A stretch of DNA of 64,000 nt. Source: Rapidithrix thailandica. GTDB lineage: Bacteria > Bacteroidota > Bacteroidia > Cytophagales > Flammeovirgaceae. The stretch's first letter is position 1. The number at the start of each line of letters is the position of its first letter. Below the pieces are notes generated by a model. It worked only from the letters and a program-made list of their open reading frames with translations. It was not told the DNA's origin and searched no databases. Positions 57,152 through 64,000 of the stretch are shown here, piece after piece. A program made the translations under genes and the position numbers. The DNA lies in the NCBI RefSeq assembly GCF_039710355.1, contig NZ_JBDKWZ010000025.1:1-64000 (forward strand), in the 5' to 3' direction.

Positions 57152-57221
57152 TGTCCGGAGGATTTGTCTTGCCGGAAGAATCCATTTACGAGTCATTTTT
57201 TTTATCTTCGTACACAGCGAA

Positions 57222-58730
57222 TTACCATTGCTTTATAAGCTTTAAGGTATGTTTATGGACGGCTTTAAATTGTTTATAAAAGTTCGATTTTTGGATATGC
57301 AAAGGTAAATCCATCCATTTTTTTGCCGATTTGCTTCCGGTAACAACGGCATTGAGGGTAACCGTACGGTATAAAAAAGGAAGGGAGTTCGAATAGGCAT
57401 CAATTGCCCCGGAGGAAAGCCCAACAACAAAATATTCACCGGATTTCATTTCCGCCAAAACCGGAATTCGCTCGGGAGCATAAATAAAAAAGTCCAGTAA
57501 GCCTCCTCCTTTTGCCCGCTCGAAAGCCGTAAACTCTTGAAATAACCAGTTAACGCCGGGCGAATAATTACTGTACAGATGGCATTCGTAATAACGCAGG
57601 CAAGTAGCCAGTTTATCAAGCATTTCCGGATGTTGCTTGCCAAAATTTGCCAGGCGTTGCACTTCTTTGGGAGACTTGCGGTTGTAGGGTTTTAACGCAA
57701 TGTCCATCAACTCCGGTAATTCTTCCATGCCCAAATAGGCCGCCACTTCTTCTCTGATGTCTGAAGACTGAAAGAGTAATAATACAAAGGGAAAATGTGA
57801 AGACAGCTGGGGAAGTAAGCGGAAAATATCCTTCCAATAGCCGCATTTGATTAAACTATACAGCAAATCCACAAACTCCCCGCCCGTACCATAGTTGATG
57901 GGTATTTCTACTGTTTTTTCCCGACAATTGACATCGTAAACGGGTAAAGGTTGCTCGTCAAAGGAGTAGCGGACATAGGGAGTAGGATTTACCGGAGGCT
58001 CAGCAATCCATTGTAACGTTTTTAGCAAATCAAAGTCTTCCAAACGGTGCCAAAAAGCATTGATCAAAGGATGCGAATAGCTTACTTTAAAGCGATATTC
58101 TTCCAAATGATACTTGTTCTGAAAGTATTTGTCCCGGTTTGCATTGGCCTCTTCGTCCTGATCAAATGCCTCTATATCAGCACAAAACGGTTGGGAAGGG
58201 ATATCGTACGAACCGTTGAAAAAGCGGAATTGATAGACGGTGCTTCCTTTTTCGAGCTTCTTTTTGCTGAGAGAGCACCGTTCATTTTTCCGGCTCAACT
58301 CCGACTTTTCAAACCAACAAAATGGCGTTTTACGGATATCCATGCCCCAAGGACTTACTTTCCCATTGTACACAGACTTTACATAGCTTTGTATCGCCGG
58401 ATGTTCATGTATGGGTTTCATTCGAAGGTATTCATCCGAAGGATTACTTCCCCAACCGTGACTGTCCGGATCAAAACGCCAAAAGTTTTTATACCCATAT
58501 TCAAAAGCCTTTCGGATGATGTTCAACGCTTTTTCAGGCTCTTCGTTACAGGCATAAAGCAAGGCCCAATTCAAAGGGTACTGGCCGGAGGTAAATGCCA
58601 ACTCCGGCTGCTTTAACTCTTCAGCAAACCGAATGGCCTCTTCCAGTCTTCCGTTAAGGATACTTTCTTTCAAATAATGGTTATACCTTCCCCAAGTAGA
58701 AGAAAGGTTAGGGTCTAATTGATCAATCAT
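57222..58730 (-). CDS. Unknown 502-residue protein with TPR-like N-terminus
   Basis: I do not recognise a family. The first ~110 residues look like TPR-type helical pairs (RLEEAIRFAEEL, PLNWALLYACNEEPEKALNIIRKAFEYG). The rest is a mixed alpha/beta protein with many aromatic residues. A cysteine-containing segment (CWFEKSELSRKNERCSL, about 150-170) might bind something. There is no signal peptide, so it is probably cytoplasmic. It is convergent with the NRPS cluster, with about 70 bases between stops, and preceded by its own promoter-like element and a hairpin. It does not look like part of the peptide pathway. Confidence 0.75.
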   Translation of the reverse strand: MIDQLDPNLSSTWGRYNHYLKESILNGRLEEAIRFAEELKQPELAFTSGQYPLNWALLYACNEEPEKALNIIRKAFEYGYKNFWRFDPDSHGWGSNPSDEYLRMKPIHEHPAIQSYVKSVYNGKVSPWGMDIRKTPFCWFEKSELSRKNERCSLSKKKLEKGSTVYQFRFFNGSYDIPSQPFCADIEAFDQDEEANANRDKYFQNKYHLEEYRFKVSYSHPLINAFWHRLEDFDLLKTLQWIAEPPVNPTPYVRYSFDEQPLPVYDVNCREKTVEIPINYGTGGEFVDLLYSLIKCGYWKDIFRLLPQLSSHFPFVLLLFQSSDIREEVAAYLGMEELPELMDIALKPYNRKSPKEVQRLANFGKQHPEMLDKLATCLRYYECHLYSNYSPGVNWLFQEFTAFERAKGGGLLDFFIYAPERIPVLAEMKSGEYFVVGLSSGAIDAYSNSLPFLYRTVTLNAVVTGSKSAKKWMDLPLHIQKSNFYKQFKAVHKHTLKLIKQW

Positions 58731-58753
58731 CTTTTTGGACTCAATAGATTACT

Positions 58754-58781
58754 CCATCTACCTACCCTCGGGAGTAGATGG
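58754..58781 (-). promoter_or_regulatory. Leader hairpin before the unknown 502-residue gene
   Basis: CCATCTAC (58754-58761) pairs perfectly with GTAGATGG (58774-58781). The interior can pair further through ACTCC/GGAGT and CCC/GGG alternatives. It lies 23 bases upstream of the start codon and just downstream of a -7 element, so it would sit at the 5' end of the mRNA. Operator or mRNA-leader function cannot be told apart by eye. Confidence 0.45.
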
Positions 58782-58790
58782 CTGTTATGA

Positions 58791-58798
58791 CAAAAATA
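58791..58798 (-). promoter_or_regulatory. Candidate -7 element for the unknown 502-residue gene
   Basis: On the minus strand these bases read TATTTTTG, a match to TAnnTTTG, about 60 bases before the start codon. No clear -33 TTG was seen at the right distance. Confidence 0.4.
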
Positions 58799-58806
58799 CA
58801 ACAAAA

Positions 58807-58838
58807 ATCAGGGCGAAAAACACATCCCTCACCCTGAT
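58807..58838 (-). terminator. Likely intrinsic terminator of the AraC gene
   Basis: ATCAGGG (58807-58813) pairs perfectly with CCCTGAT (58832-58838). Read on the minus strand the stem is followed by a T-rich run (TTTTTGTTGTATTTTTG). It lies downstream of the AraC gene that ends at 59056. Confidence 0.45.
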
Positions 58839-59055
58839 GTTCCATATAACAAATTCGAAGCTACCTCACTAATACGCAATGCACCCCTCACTGTTTTTCT
58901 TTGGGTTGTTGTTAACCTTTTAAAAGAATCATTAAAATTATCACCACCTAAATATAGCAATCCAAGTAAGTTACAAAACTGATTCTCAAAGCTTTTCTAT
59001 TCAGGGTTATTCTCATAAAATCATATAAAAACTACCTGCACAAATATATGGCCGC

Positions 59056-59934
59056 TTACGGAGTATTTTCCGGTGATATGCCTAACCAAGCTTTTTTTCT
59101 GAATTCCAATGGGCTGAGACCTTTGTACTTTTTAAACTGCTTGCTCAAATGACTTTCATCCGTAAAGCCCAATTCGTCGGCAATTTGACTCACGGTAAGC
59201 GCACTATGCATAAGGCGTTGTTGCACCAGTCCAATTTTGTAATGCGTGATATACTGTTTCAAACTTTCTCCTGTAAACTTTCTGAAATACTCACTTACGT
59301 AATTTTCCGAAAGATGAAAATGCGAAGCCAGGTAAGAAATCTTAAGTTTTTCCGGGCGATGGATATGCTGACGGATATGCAATAACATCTTGTTCACCAA
59401 GGGCTCAGGCCCTACTTTAACCTCATTGGAGGCTGTTGACACATTGCGGGATAGTATATTCAGGATCAGTGTTACAAAATGCTGTAGGTTTTCTTCGTGA
59501 TAGGATTGTTTTTGAGCGTATTCGTCTACCAAGTTGCCAATCAAGGAAGAAACCATACGGCAATCGCCCGGTTGTTGTATCAGTAGTTCCCGAAAGCGGT
59601 TATGATGAAAAAAGATATGTTCCAGTTGCTTGAGCCACCGGTCAATCCGGTCCCGGTCCTGCGAATTTTTACATTGCCCTAAAAAGGCCTCTGAAAAGCG
59701 AATAGAGCAAAAGCGTGTAGTAGTCTCTATTTCAAAGCCTCGACAATCCAAGGGGGTAAAAAGAAATATACTTCCTTTTTGATAGGGAAAGCGGTTTTGG
59801 TTAGTCGTCCGCATCCCCTTTCCTTCCAAAATTTGAACAATCTCAAAAAAATGATAGATCAACGGACGTTCTTTCCAACATTCCATATCAGATACCTGTA
59901 CTTCAAAAGGCTGGTATAACTGTTTGTGTTTCAT
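59056..59934 (-). CDS. AraC-family regulator with cupin-type sensor domain
   Basis: A 292-residue regulator. The N-terminal half has the pattern of an AraC cupin sensor (YHFFEIVQILEGKGMRT, KGSIFLFTPLDCRGFEI). The C-terminal ~100 residues are the double helix-turn-helix (LKISYLASHFHLSENYVSEYF, GESLKQYITHYKIGL, QIADELGFTDESHLSKQFKK, GLSPLEFRKK). It is divergent from an Old Yellow Enzyme gene with about 150 bases between the starts, the usual arrangement for a regulator controlling its neighbour. The inducer is unknown, but an electrophile handled by the reductase is plausible. Confidence 0.87.
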   Translation of the reverse strand: MKHKQLYQPFEVQVSDMECWKERPLIYHFFEIVQILEGKGMRTTNQNRFPYQKGSIFLFTPLDCRGFEIETTTRFCSIRFSEAFLGQCKNSQDRDRIDRWLKQLEHIFFHHNRFRELLIQQPGDCRMVSSLIGNLVDEYAQKQSYHEENLQHFVTLILNILSRNVSTASNEVKVGPEPLVNKMLLHIRQHIHRPEKLKISYLASHFHLSENYVSEYFRKFTGESLKQYITHYKIGLVQQRLMHSALTVSQIADELGFTDESHLSKQFKKYKGLSPLEFRKKAWLGISPENTP

Positions 59935-60039
59935 GGTTCATAAATTTTTCCTAAATGACGACCAAACCCCTGCTTACATTCCCTGTAAAAGTACAGAAGA
60001 AACCCCGTTTTGTCACTGTTCAACGATAGCGGACAAACA

Positions 60040-60047
60040 TACTTTTG
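60040..60047 (+). promoter_or_regulatory. Candidate -7 element for the Old Yellow Enzyme gene
   Basis: TACTTTTG matches TAnnTTTG and lies 38 bases before the start codon. No convincing -33 TTG is seen at the normal spacing, which would suit activation by the divergent AraC protein. Confidence 0.42.
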
Positions 60048-60085
60048 CCTAAAACGAAATCACAAATTTTAAAAAATAATTGAAT

Positions 60086-61189
60086 ATGAGTTCTAGAGAA
60101 AAGCTGTTGTCGCCTTTCATCCACCCTGCACTGAGCTTTCACAACCGCGTAGTGATGGCCCCCATGAGCAGGAGGCGGTCCGTCAAGGGCATTCCCGGTC
60201 CTTCGGCTGCTGTTTACTATGGACAAAGGGCGAATGCCGGATTGATCATTGCCGAAAACACAGCCGTGGCGCCCAATGGTAACGGCTACCTGCATACGCC
60301 AGGTATTTATAACGAAGTACAAAAGGCCGCCTGGAAAAAAGTAGTAAAGGAAGTTCATGCCAAGGGCGGGAAAATTTTTATCCAGTTGGTACATACCGGC
60401 CGAATCGGGCATCCTTTAAATCACGATGGGGATATTCCTTTGGTGGCACCCTCAGCGGTACAAGCCAAAGGATCCATCCGTATCCCGGAAGGTCGTCATG
60501 CGCCTTTTCCTGTGCCGGAAGTCCTGAGTACTTCAGGTGTAAAAGCCATGATTGAGGCACATATACAGGCGGCTGTCAATGCGATGGAAGTGGGTTTTGA
60601 CGGAGTGGAAATTCACGGGGCACATGGCTTTTTGCCCGAACAGTTTTTACATCCGTACACCAACCGGAGAACGGACCGTTACGGGGGAAACATTGCGAAT
60701 CGAAGCCGGTTTTTGTTGGAAATCATGGAAGGAGTGGCCGCAGCCATTGGTAAGGAAAAAACCGGTGTGAGGCTCTCCCCTTTTGTGGCCATAAATGATT
60801 TGCCCGGGTACACCGAAGAACTTGCCACCCACCGGTATCTCGTAGAGGAATTAAACCAAATGGATATTTTGTACATTCATCTCTCCAATATGTTCACGGA
60901 TAAAGAACCCGCCATACCGACCGGGTATATACAGGATATTCGTCAGCGTTTTCACAATCTTTTAATCGTAGCCGGCGGATATACAGTCGACTCGGCAGAG
61001 GCCGCACTGCAAGCGGGCCTTGCCGACCTGATTGCTTTTGGAAAACCGTATATCGCCAATCCGGACCTGGTGGAACGTTTCCGGCAAAATGCCCCTTTAG
61101 CCGTGCCCGATGAAGCCACTTTCTATGGAGGAGGAGACGAAGGTTATATCGACTATCCTGCGTTGCATCATCCAGCAGCAATCTGTTAA
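60086..61189 (+). CDS. Old Yellow Enzyme-family NADH:flavin oxidoreductase (alkene reductase)
   Basis: A protein of 367 residues from the ATG at 60086; a TTG two codons earlier is possible but less likely. It has the FMN beta-barrel features of Old Yellow Enzymes: NRVVMAPMSRRR near the N-terminus, IQLVHTGRIGHP, the active-site pair His177/His180 in EIHGAHGFLPEQFL, then NRRTDRYGG and VAGGYT near the flavin phosphate. The His-x-x-His form is seen in some members in place of His-Asn. These enzymes reduce electrophilic alkenes or nitro compounds with NAD(P)H. It is divergent from an AraC regulator. Confidence 0.9.
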   Translation: MSSREKLLSPFIHPALSFHNRVVMAPMSRRRSVKGIPGPSAAVYYGQRANAGLIIAENTAVAPNGNGYLHTPGIYNEVQKAAWKKVVKEVHAKGGKIFIQLVHTGRIGHPLNHDGDIPLVAPSAVQAKGSIRIPEGRHAPFPVPEVLSTSGVKAMIEAHIQAAVNAMEVGFDGVEIHGAHGFLPEQFLHPYTNRRTDRYGGNIANRSRFLLEIMEGVAAAIGKEKTGVRLSPFVAINDLPGYTEELATHRYLVEELNQMDILYIHLSNMFTDKEPAIPTGYIQDIRQRFHNLLIVAGGYTVDSAEAALQAGLADLIAFGKPYIANPDLVERFRQNAPLAVPDEATFYGGGDEGYIDYPALHHPAAIC

Positions 61190-61346
61190 ATGATAGATCG
61201 AGGCTGTCTAAAAAGTAAAATGAACATAAAATGCCACGAAGATTCTACGTCACAAATCTTTGGTGTATCCTTCATTATCCCTGTAAGTCTTAATGTCTTT
61301 GGGGTTATATTTCGACTTTTCGGACAGTCTCTGCTTTTTGTATCAA

Positions 61347-62087
61347 TTACAGTATATCAAAATCCGGTAAAATCGAATCCAATACATTCGTATCCCCGTT
61401 ACCGGAGAGACCTTCAATTTCCCTATAAAGCTCATGGGTCAAACCGGTAAAAAAATCAGAGAAATCTGACAATATTTCAACATCCATTAACATCCCTGCT
61501 TCTTCTATAAGTGCTGTATATAGTTGCTCCGTTTTCAATTTCTGAAGGGTATTGTGCCCTAATAACAAAACATCCGGCCCCATCTCTTGCAGTAGTTGGG
61601 GGTTCAATTCTCCATCCGAAAGGATTTTTTGTTGACGGTGTAGTTTTTCGATCAGTTCCTTTTGATAAATTTCCCCTTTCCGAGTCAAACAGACTTTCTT
61701 CGTAATCCAGCTCAAGATACCAGTCTCAATAAACCCATGTTGGTCAACCAAAGATTTCAGCACATACTCTTCCTTAAAATTTTCAAAGTCATTGTTCAAC
61801 CTGCTTTTTGCCAGTTTCAGGTATCTGCTGAGTTGCAATTGAGGCAGTGAATCAAAGGTGCTTTGTATGAAAGCGAAAACAATATTTTCTTGAAAGAAGG
61901 GCCATTGCTTATTGATCTTGAGAAAGCCGTTTTGATATATCTGAGAATTATTAGTTTCCGTTTTTTTGAGCCTTAATCCTTTTCGAAGAATTAACTCAAA
62001 CAAGGTTACATTCAACAGTTCTATTCCCCCTGTAGAGGGGGACAAAAGCCACTTTTTCTCCGCGAGGCTTAAGGTATTCGAATCCAT
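61347..62087 (-). CDS. Unknown 246-residue protein, possibly GPP34-like
   Basis: I cannot place this firmly. The first ~30 residues (LSLAEKKWLLSPSTGGIELL, then LFELILRKGLRLKK) resemble the start of GPP34/GOLPH3-like helical proteins or of winged-helix segments in TPM-linked proteins. SWITKKVCLTRKGEIYQ in the middle fits a winged-helix wing. The C-terminal 90 residues are acidic and helical. There is no signal peptide or membrane segment. It lies between the Old Yellow Enzyme and the sulfatase on the minus strand, downstream of the sulfatase with about 80 bases between them, so it may share its transcript. Confidence 0.65.
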   Translation of the reverse strand: MDSNTLSLAEKKWLLSPSTGGIELLNVTLFELILRKGLRLKKTETNNSQIYQNGFLKINKQWPFFQENIVFAFIQSTFDSLPQLQLSRYLKLAKSRLNNDFENFKEEYVLKSLVDQHGFIETGILSWITKKVCLTRKGEIYQKELIEKLHRQQKILSDGELNPQLLQEMGPDVLLLGHNTLQKLKTEQLYTALIEEAGMLMDVEILSDFSDFFTGLTHELYREIEGLSGNGDTNVLDSILPDFDIL

Positions 62088-62141
62088 TTTTCACTTGATT
62101 TAAATTTGTTGTTGACCCAAAGCATACTCTTAGAGCCTTTC

Positions 62142-62167
62142 GTTCAATACTAATCTGTTCAATACTA
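62142..62167. repeat. Two direct copies of GTTCAATACTA
   Basis: The 11-base word occurs at 62142-62152 and again at 62157-62167, a 15-base period. It lies just past the sulfatase stop and before the unknown 246-residue gene. Confidence 0.6.
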
Positions 62168-62169
62168 GG

Positions 62170-63768
62170 TCAGTGTCCTTGCAATGGTGGTTTCTGCTCT
62201 ACATTTAGTAGGTTTTTGGAGGAATAAAGCCCATTGGTCAAGTCTCCGTCACATGCCGATATAAGTTTACTTTTCAACTCTTCCAGCCTTTCAGGGTACT
62301 TTTCAGCCAAGTTTTTTTCTTCCCGGTAGTCTTCGGGTAAATAGTACAGTTCAAAGATATTTTTATGTAAATAAGTTCTGATTTTCCAACCCTCACGGGT
62401 AATCAAAGTAGGCCCTAGAAATGAAGCATACACGACAAAATCGTGTCCGGATTCCACACTTGTTTCACCGTTCAATTCGGGCAGGAAAGAGATTCCATCT
62501 GTTTGCAAAGGTCCGGAAAAGCCCGTAATTCCGGCTATTGTCGGTAACAGGTCATAGTTTGCCACCAAGCGCTTGCTTACCCGCCCGGGACGAATTCGCT
62601 CCGGCCATCGAACAATCAAGGGCACTTCAATTCCTCCTTGCAGATTACTTCTTTTCAATCCAGCTCTTCCCTTATTGCCGTCAAAAACATCGCCTCCGAG
62701 ATCACTATAGTATTTATTTTCAAGGTTGTCAAATACTTCTCCTGTTTGCATATTAGTATACGGCTTGTGAATGCGTCCCTTTTGAGAATAGTAGATTTCA
62801 TGCCCATTGTCCGAAGTAAAAATCACGATGGTGTTGTCATCCAGGCCAAGCGTTTTGAGTTTTTGCATAATCTGTCCGACATGCTCATCCAGCATTTTTA
62901 CCATTGAAGCATATTCTTTTTCTATTTGGCTCAGGCGTTGATCCTCCGCAAAATCAGGATGCACGACAGGTACGGACACCGGGCCGTGGGGCAGTTGAGT
63001 AGGAAAATACAGGAAAAAAGGTTTGTCTTTGTTTTCCTCAATAAAGCCCAGCACCGTATCCATAAACATCGTCTGGGAATACACCTTTTTTCCTGTCATA
63101 TCCCAACGTTCTTTCAATACCGCCTCTGTTTCCGGCTCACCGGACTTGCCACAATTCGATAAGGTATTGCCCTCGATCTCAATCAGTTGACCATTTTCAA
63201 ACAAAAAAGGAGGATAAAACCCATGGGCTCTAACGTGGTCCAGGTAACCAAGATAGTAATCCCAGCCATGCCGTTTCATTTGTTGGTGAGTAGCGGCAAA
63301 ACCCCATTCCAGTTTGCCCACTTGGGCAGTGGTATACCCGGCTTTTTGCGCCACCTCCCCCAGGAAAACCCTGTCATTTGCCACGGGTGAGAGGGCACTA
63401 TTGATCATCGACTCAATTTCTTGTTGAGAAGACGCTCCGGTGCTGATTTTCTCATAAATACCGGCAGAAGTGATTTCAAACCTTTCGGCATGGCAATCGT
63501 GAAGCCCTGTGATTAAGGAAGCTCTGGCGGGAGCACACAACATGGCAGAGTACGCATTTTGAAAGCGGATTCCCTCCTCAGCCAGGCGGTCAATATGTGG
63601 GGTTTTGATAATTTGCTGCCCTTCATGGCTAAGCAATCCTGCTCCCAGGTCATCGGCATAAATTAAAATAATATTCGGTTTGTCTACATTCCCTTCTTCT
63701 TTATGGCTACAAGCACTCAAAATCACCAGGGCAAGAATTTGAAAGAATACTTTTTTCATCGGATTCAC
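62170..63768 (-). CDS. Lipoprotein sulfatase (arylsulfatase family, type I)
   Basis: A 532-residue sulfatase. The N-terminus is a lipoprotein signal ending in LSAC (Cys20), so the enzyme is probably anchored in an envelope membrane. The catalytic motif is CAPAR (Cys78), where the Cys must be converted to formylglycine, followed by ASLITG. Metal ligands are visible in IYADDLG and FTSDNGHE. The Cys-type motif needs an anaerobic-SME or FGE-type maturase, which is not in the window. Bacteroidota use such enzymes on sulfated glycans, but no glycan-degradation genes are seen beside it. A start three codons later (MKKVFF) is equally possible. Confidence 0.9.
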   Translation of the reverse strand: MNPMKKVFFQILALVILSACSHKEEGNVDKPNIILIYADDLGAGLLSHEGQQIIKTPHIDRLAEEGIRFQNAYSAMLCAPARASLITGLHDCHAERFEITSAGIYEKISTGASSQQEIESMINSALSPVANDRVFLGEVAQKAGYTTAQVGKLEWGFAATHQQMKRHGWDYYLGYLDHVRAHGFYPPFLFENGQLIEIEGNTLSNCGKSGEPETEAVLKERWDMTGKKVYSQTMFMDTVLGFIEENKDKPFFLYFPTQLPHGPVSVPVVHPDFAEDQRLSQIEKEYASMVKMLDEHVGQIMQKLKTLGLDDNTIVIFTSDNGHEIYYSQKGRIHKPYTNMQTGEVFDNLENKYYSDLGGDVFDGNKGRAGLKRSNLQGGIEVPLIVRWPERIRPGRVSKRLVANYDLLPTIAGITGFSGPLQTDGISFLPELNGETSVESGHDFVVYASFLGPTLITREGWKIRTYLHKNIFELYYLPEDYREEKNLAEKYPERLEELKSKLISACDGDLTNGLYSSKNLLNVEQKPPLQGH

Positions 63769-64000
63769 ATTTACTATGACAGGTTATCTGTTTGGCAAAA
63801 CAAGATTCCTTTAAGGTCCCGGAAAAGCATTTTCAGCGTCAACACTTTGTTATTCCAGGCAATTTTTCAGGTTACTACACTTTTCCCACAGCCCGGTAGT
63901 GAGGCCGCTTTATTTCCTCTACTTCAAAATTTCCGGTGCTTAAGATAGCAATTTTCACATAATATCCTCTTCCGGAACGGAAAGAAAACAATGTATAAAC

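Larger units (their letters stand above)
58731..59055. other. Gap holding two hairpins and a promoter-like element
   Basis: This 325-base gap lies between two minus-strand genes and has no coding potential I can support. The left part holds a hairpin (58754-58781), a minus-strand -7 element (58791-58798) and a second hairpin (58807-58838), listed separately. The remaining bases up to 59055 are AT-rich, with nothing further recognised. Confidence 0.6.

Noticed and set aside
63703..63948. 81-residue frame at the right end on the + strand
   Set aside because: It overlaps the sulfatase start antisense and shows no recognisable features.
1..64000. CRISPR arrays and tRNA/rRNA genes
   Set aside because: No regularly spaced repeats and no cloverleaf or rRNA-like sequence was noticed by reading. 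A covariance-model scan was not possible.

Overview
The window looks like the chromosome of a Bacteroidota bacterium, perhaps a member of the Cytophagales or Chitinophagales (genus not determinable). The evidence is an outer-membrane beta-barrel receptor with a carboxypeptidase-regulatory-like N-terminus, AraC regulators with Bacteroidota-type sensor domains, a lipoprotein sulfatase, and several -7 promoter elements of the TAnnTTTG type.

Left flank (1-6462). A fragment of an IS630-type transposase runs off the left edge. It is followed by small housekeeping or stress genes: AraC regulator, DoxX, RibD_C/DHFR-like reductase, truncated phosphatase, DUF2938 membrane protein, Fur-family regulator, DUF1569 protein, VOC protein and a short AraC regulator. 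A 1.3-kb stretch without genes precedes the main locus.

Main locus (6463-57151). Sixteen genes on the + strand, with short gaps, form one roughly 51-kb non-ribosomal peptide synthetase (NRPS) cluster. Order: TonB-dependent-type receptor; NRPS-1 (C-A-T-C-A-T); penicillin-acylase-type Ntn hydrolase; small membrane protein; NRPS-2 (TubC docking-C-A-T-C-A-T-C); NRPS-3 (A-T-C); NRPS-4 (C*-A-T-C-T-E-C); Fe/2-oxoglutarate hydroxylase of the SyrP/AsnO kind; NRPS-5 (C*-A-T-C); asparagine synthetase; Asp/Glu-racemase-like protein; NRPS-6 (A-T-C-A-T-E-C); PvdE/SyrD-type ABC exporter; serine hydrolase (S12); type II thioesterase; phosphopantetheinyl transferase. Read colinearly this is ten carrier domains but nine adenylation domains, with epimerases in modules 7 and 10. 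Hand-read specificity codes point to a basic residue (module 1), Ala (3), Thr (6) and Asn (8).

How it may work (inference). The peptide starts on a C domain, so it is probably N-acylated. Asn made by the asparagine synthetase is loaded by NRPS-5 and beta-hydroxylated by the neighbouring oxygenase, perhaps recruited by the degenerate C* domain. The PvdE-type pump exports the product and the periplasmic acylase may remove the acyl cap, as PvdE and PvdQ do for pyoverdine. There is no thioesterase in cis, so a terminal C domain is the best candidate for release. The points most worth following are the missing adenylation domain in module 7, the two doubled C-C* junctions, the terminal C domain and the acylase/exporter pair.

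Right flank (57152-64000). An unknown 502-residue protein, an AraC regulator divergent from an Old Yellow Enzyme reductase, an unknown 246-residue protein and a lipoprotein sulfatase. These look unrelated to the peptide pathway.
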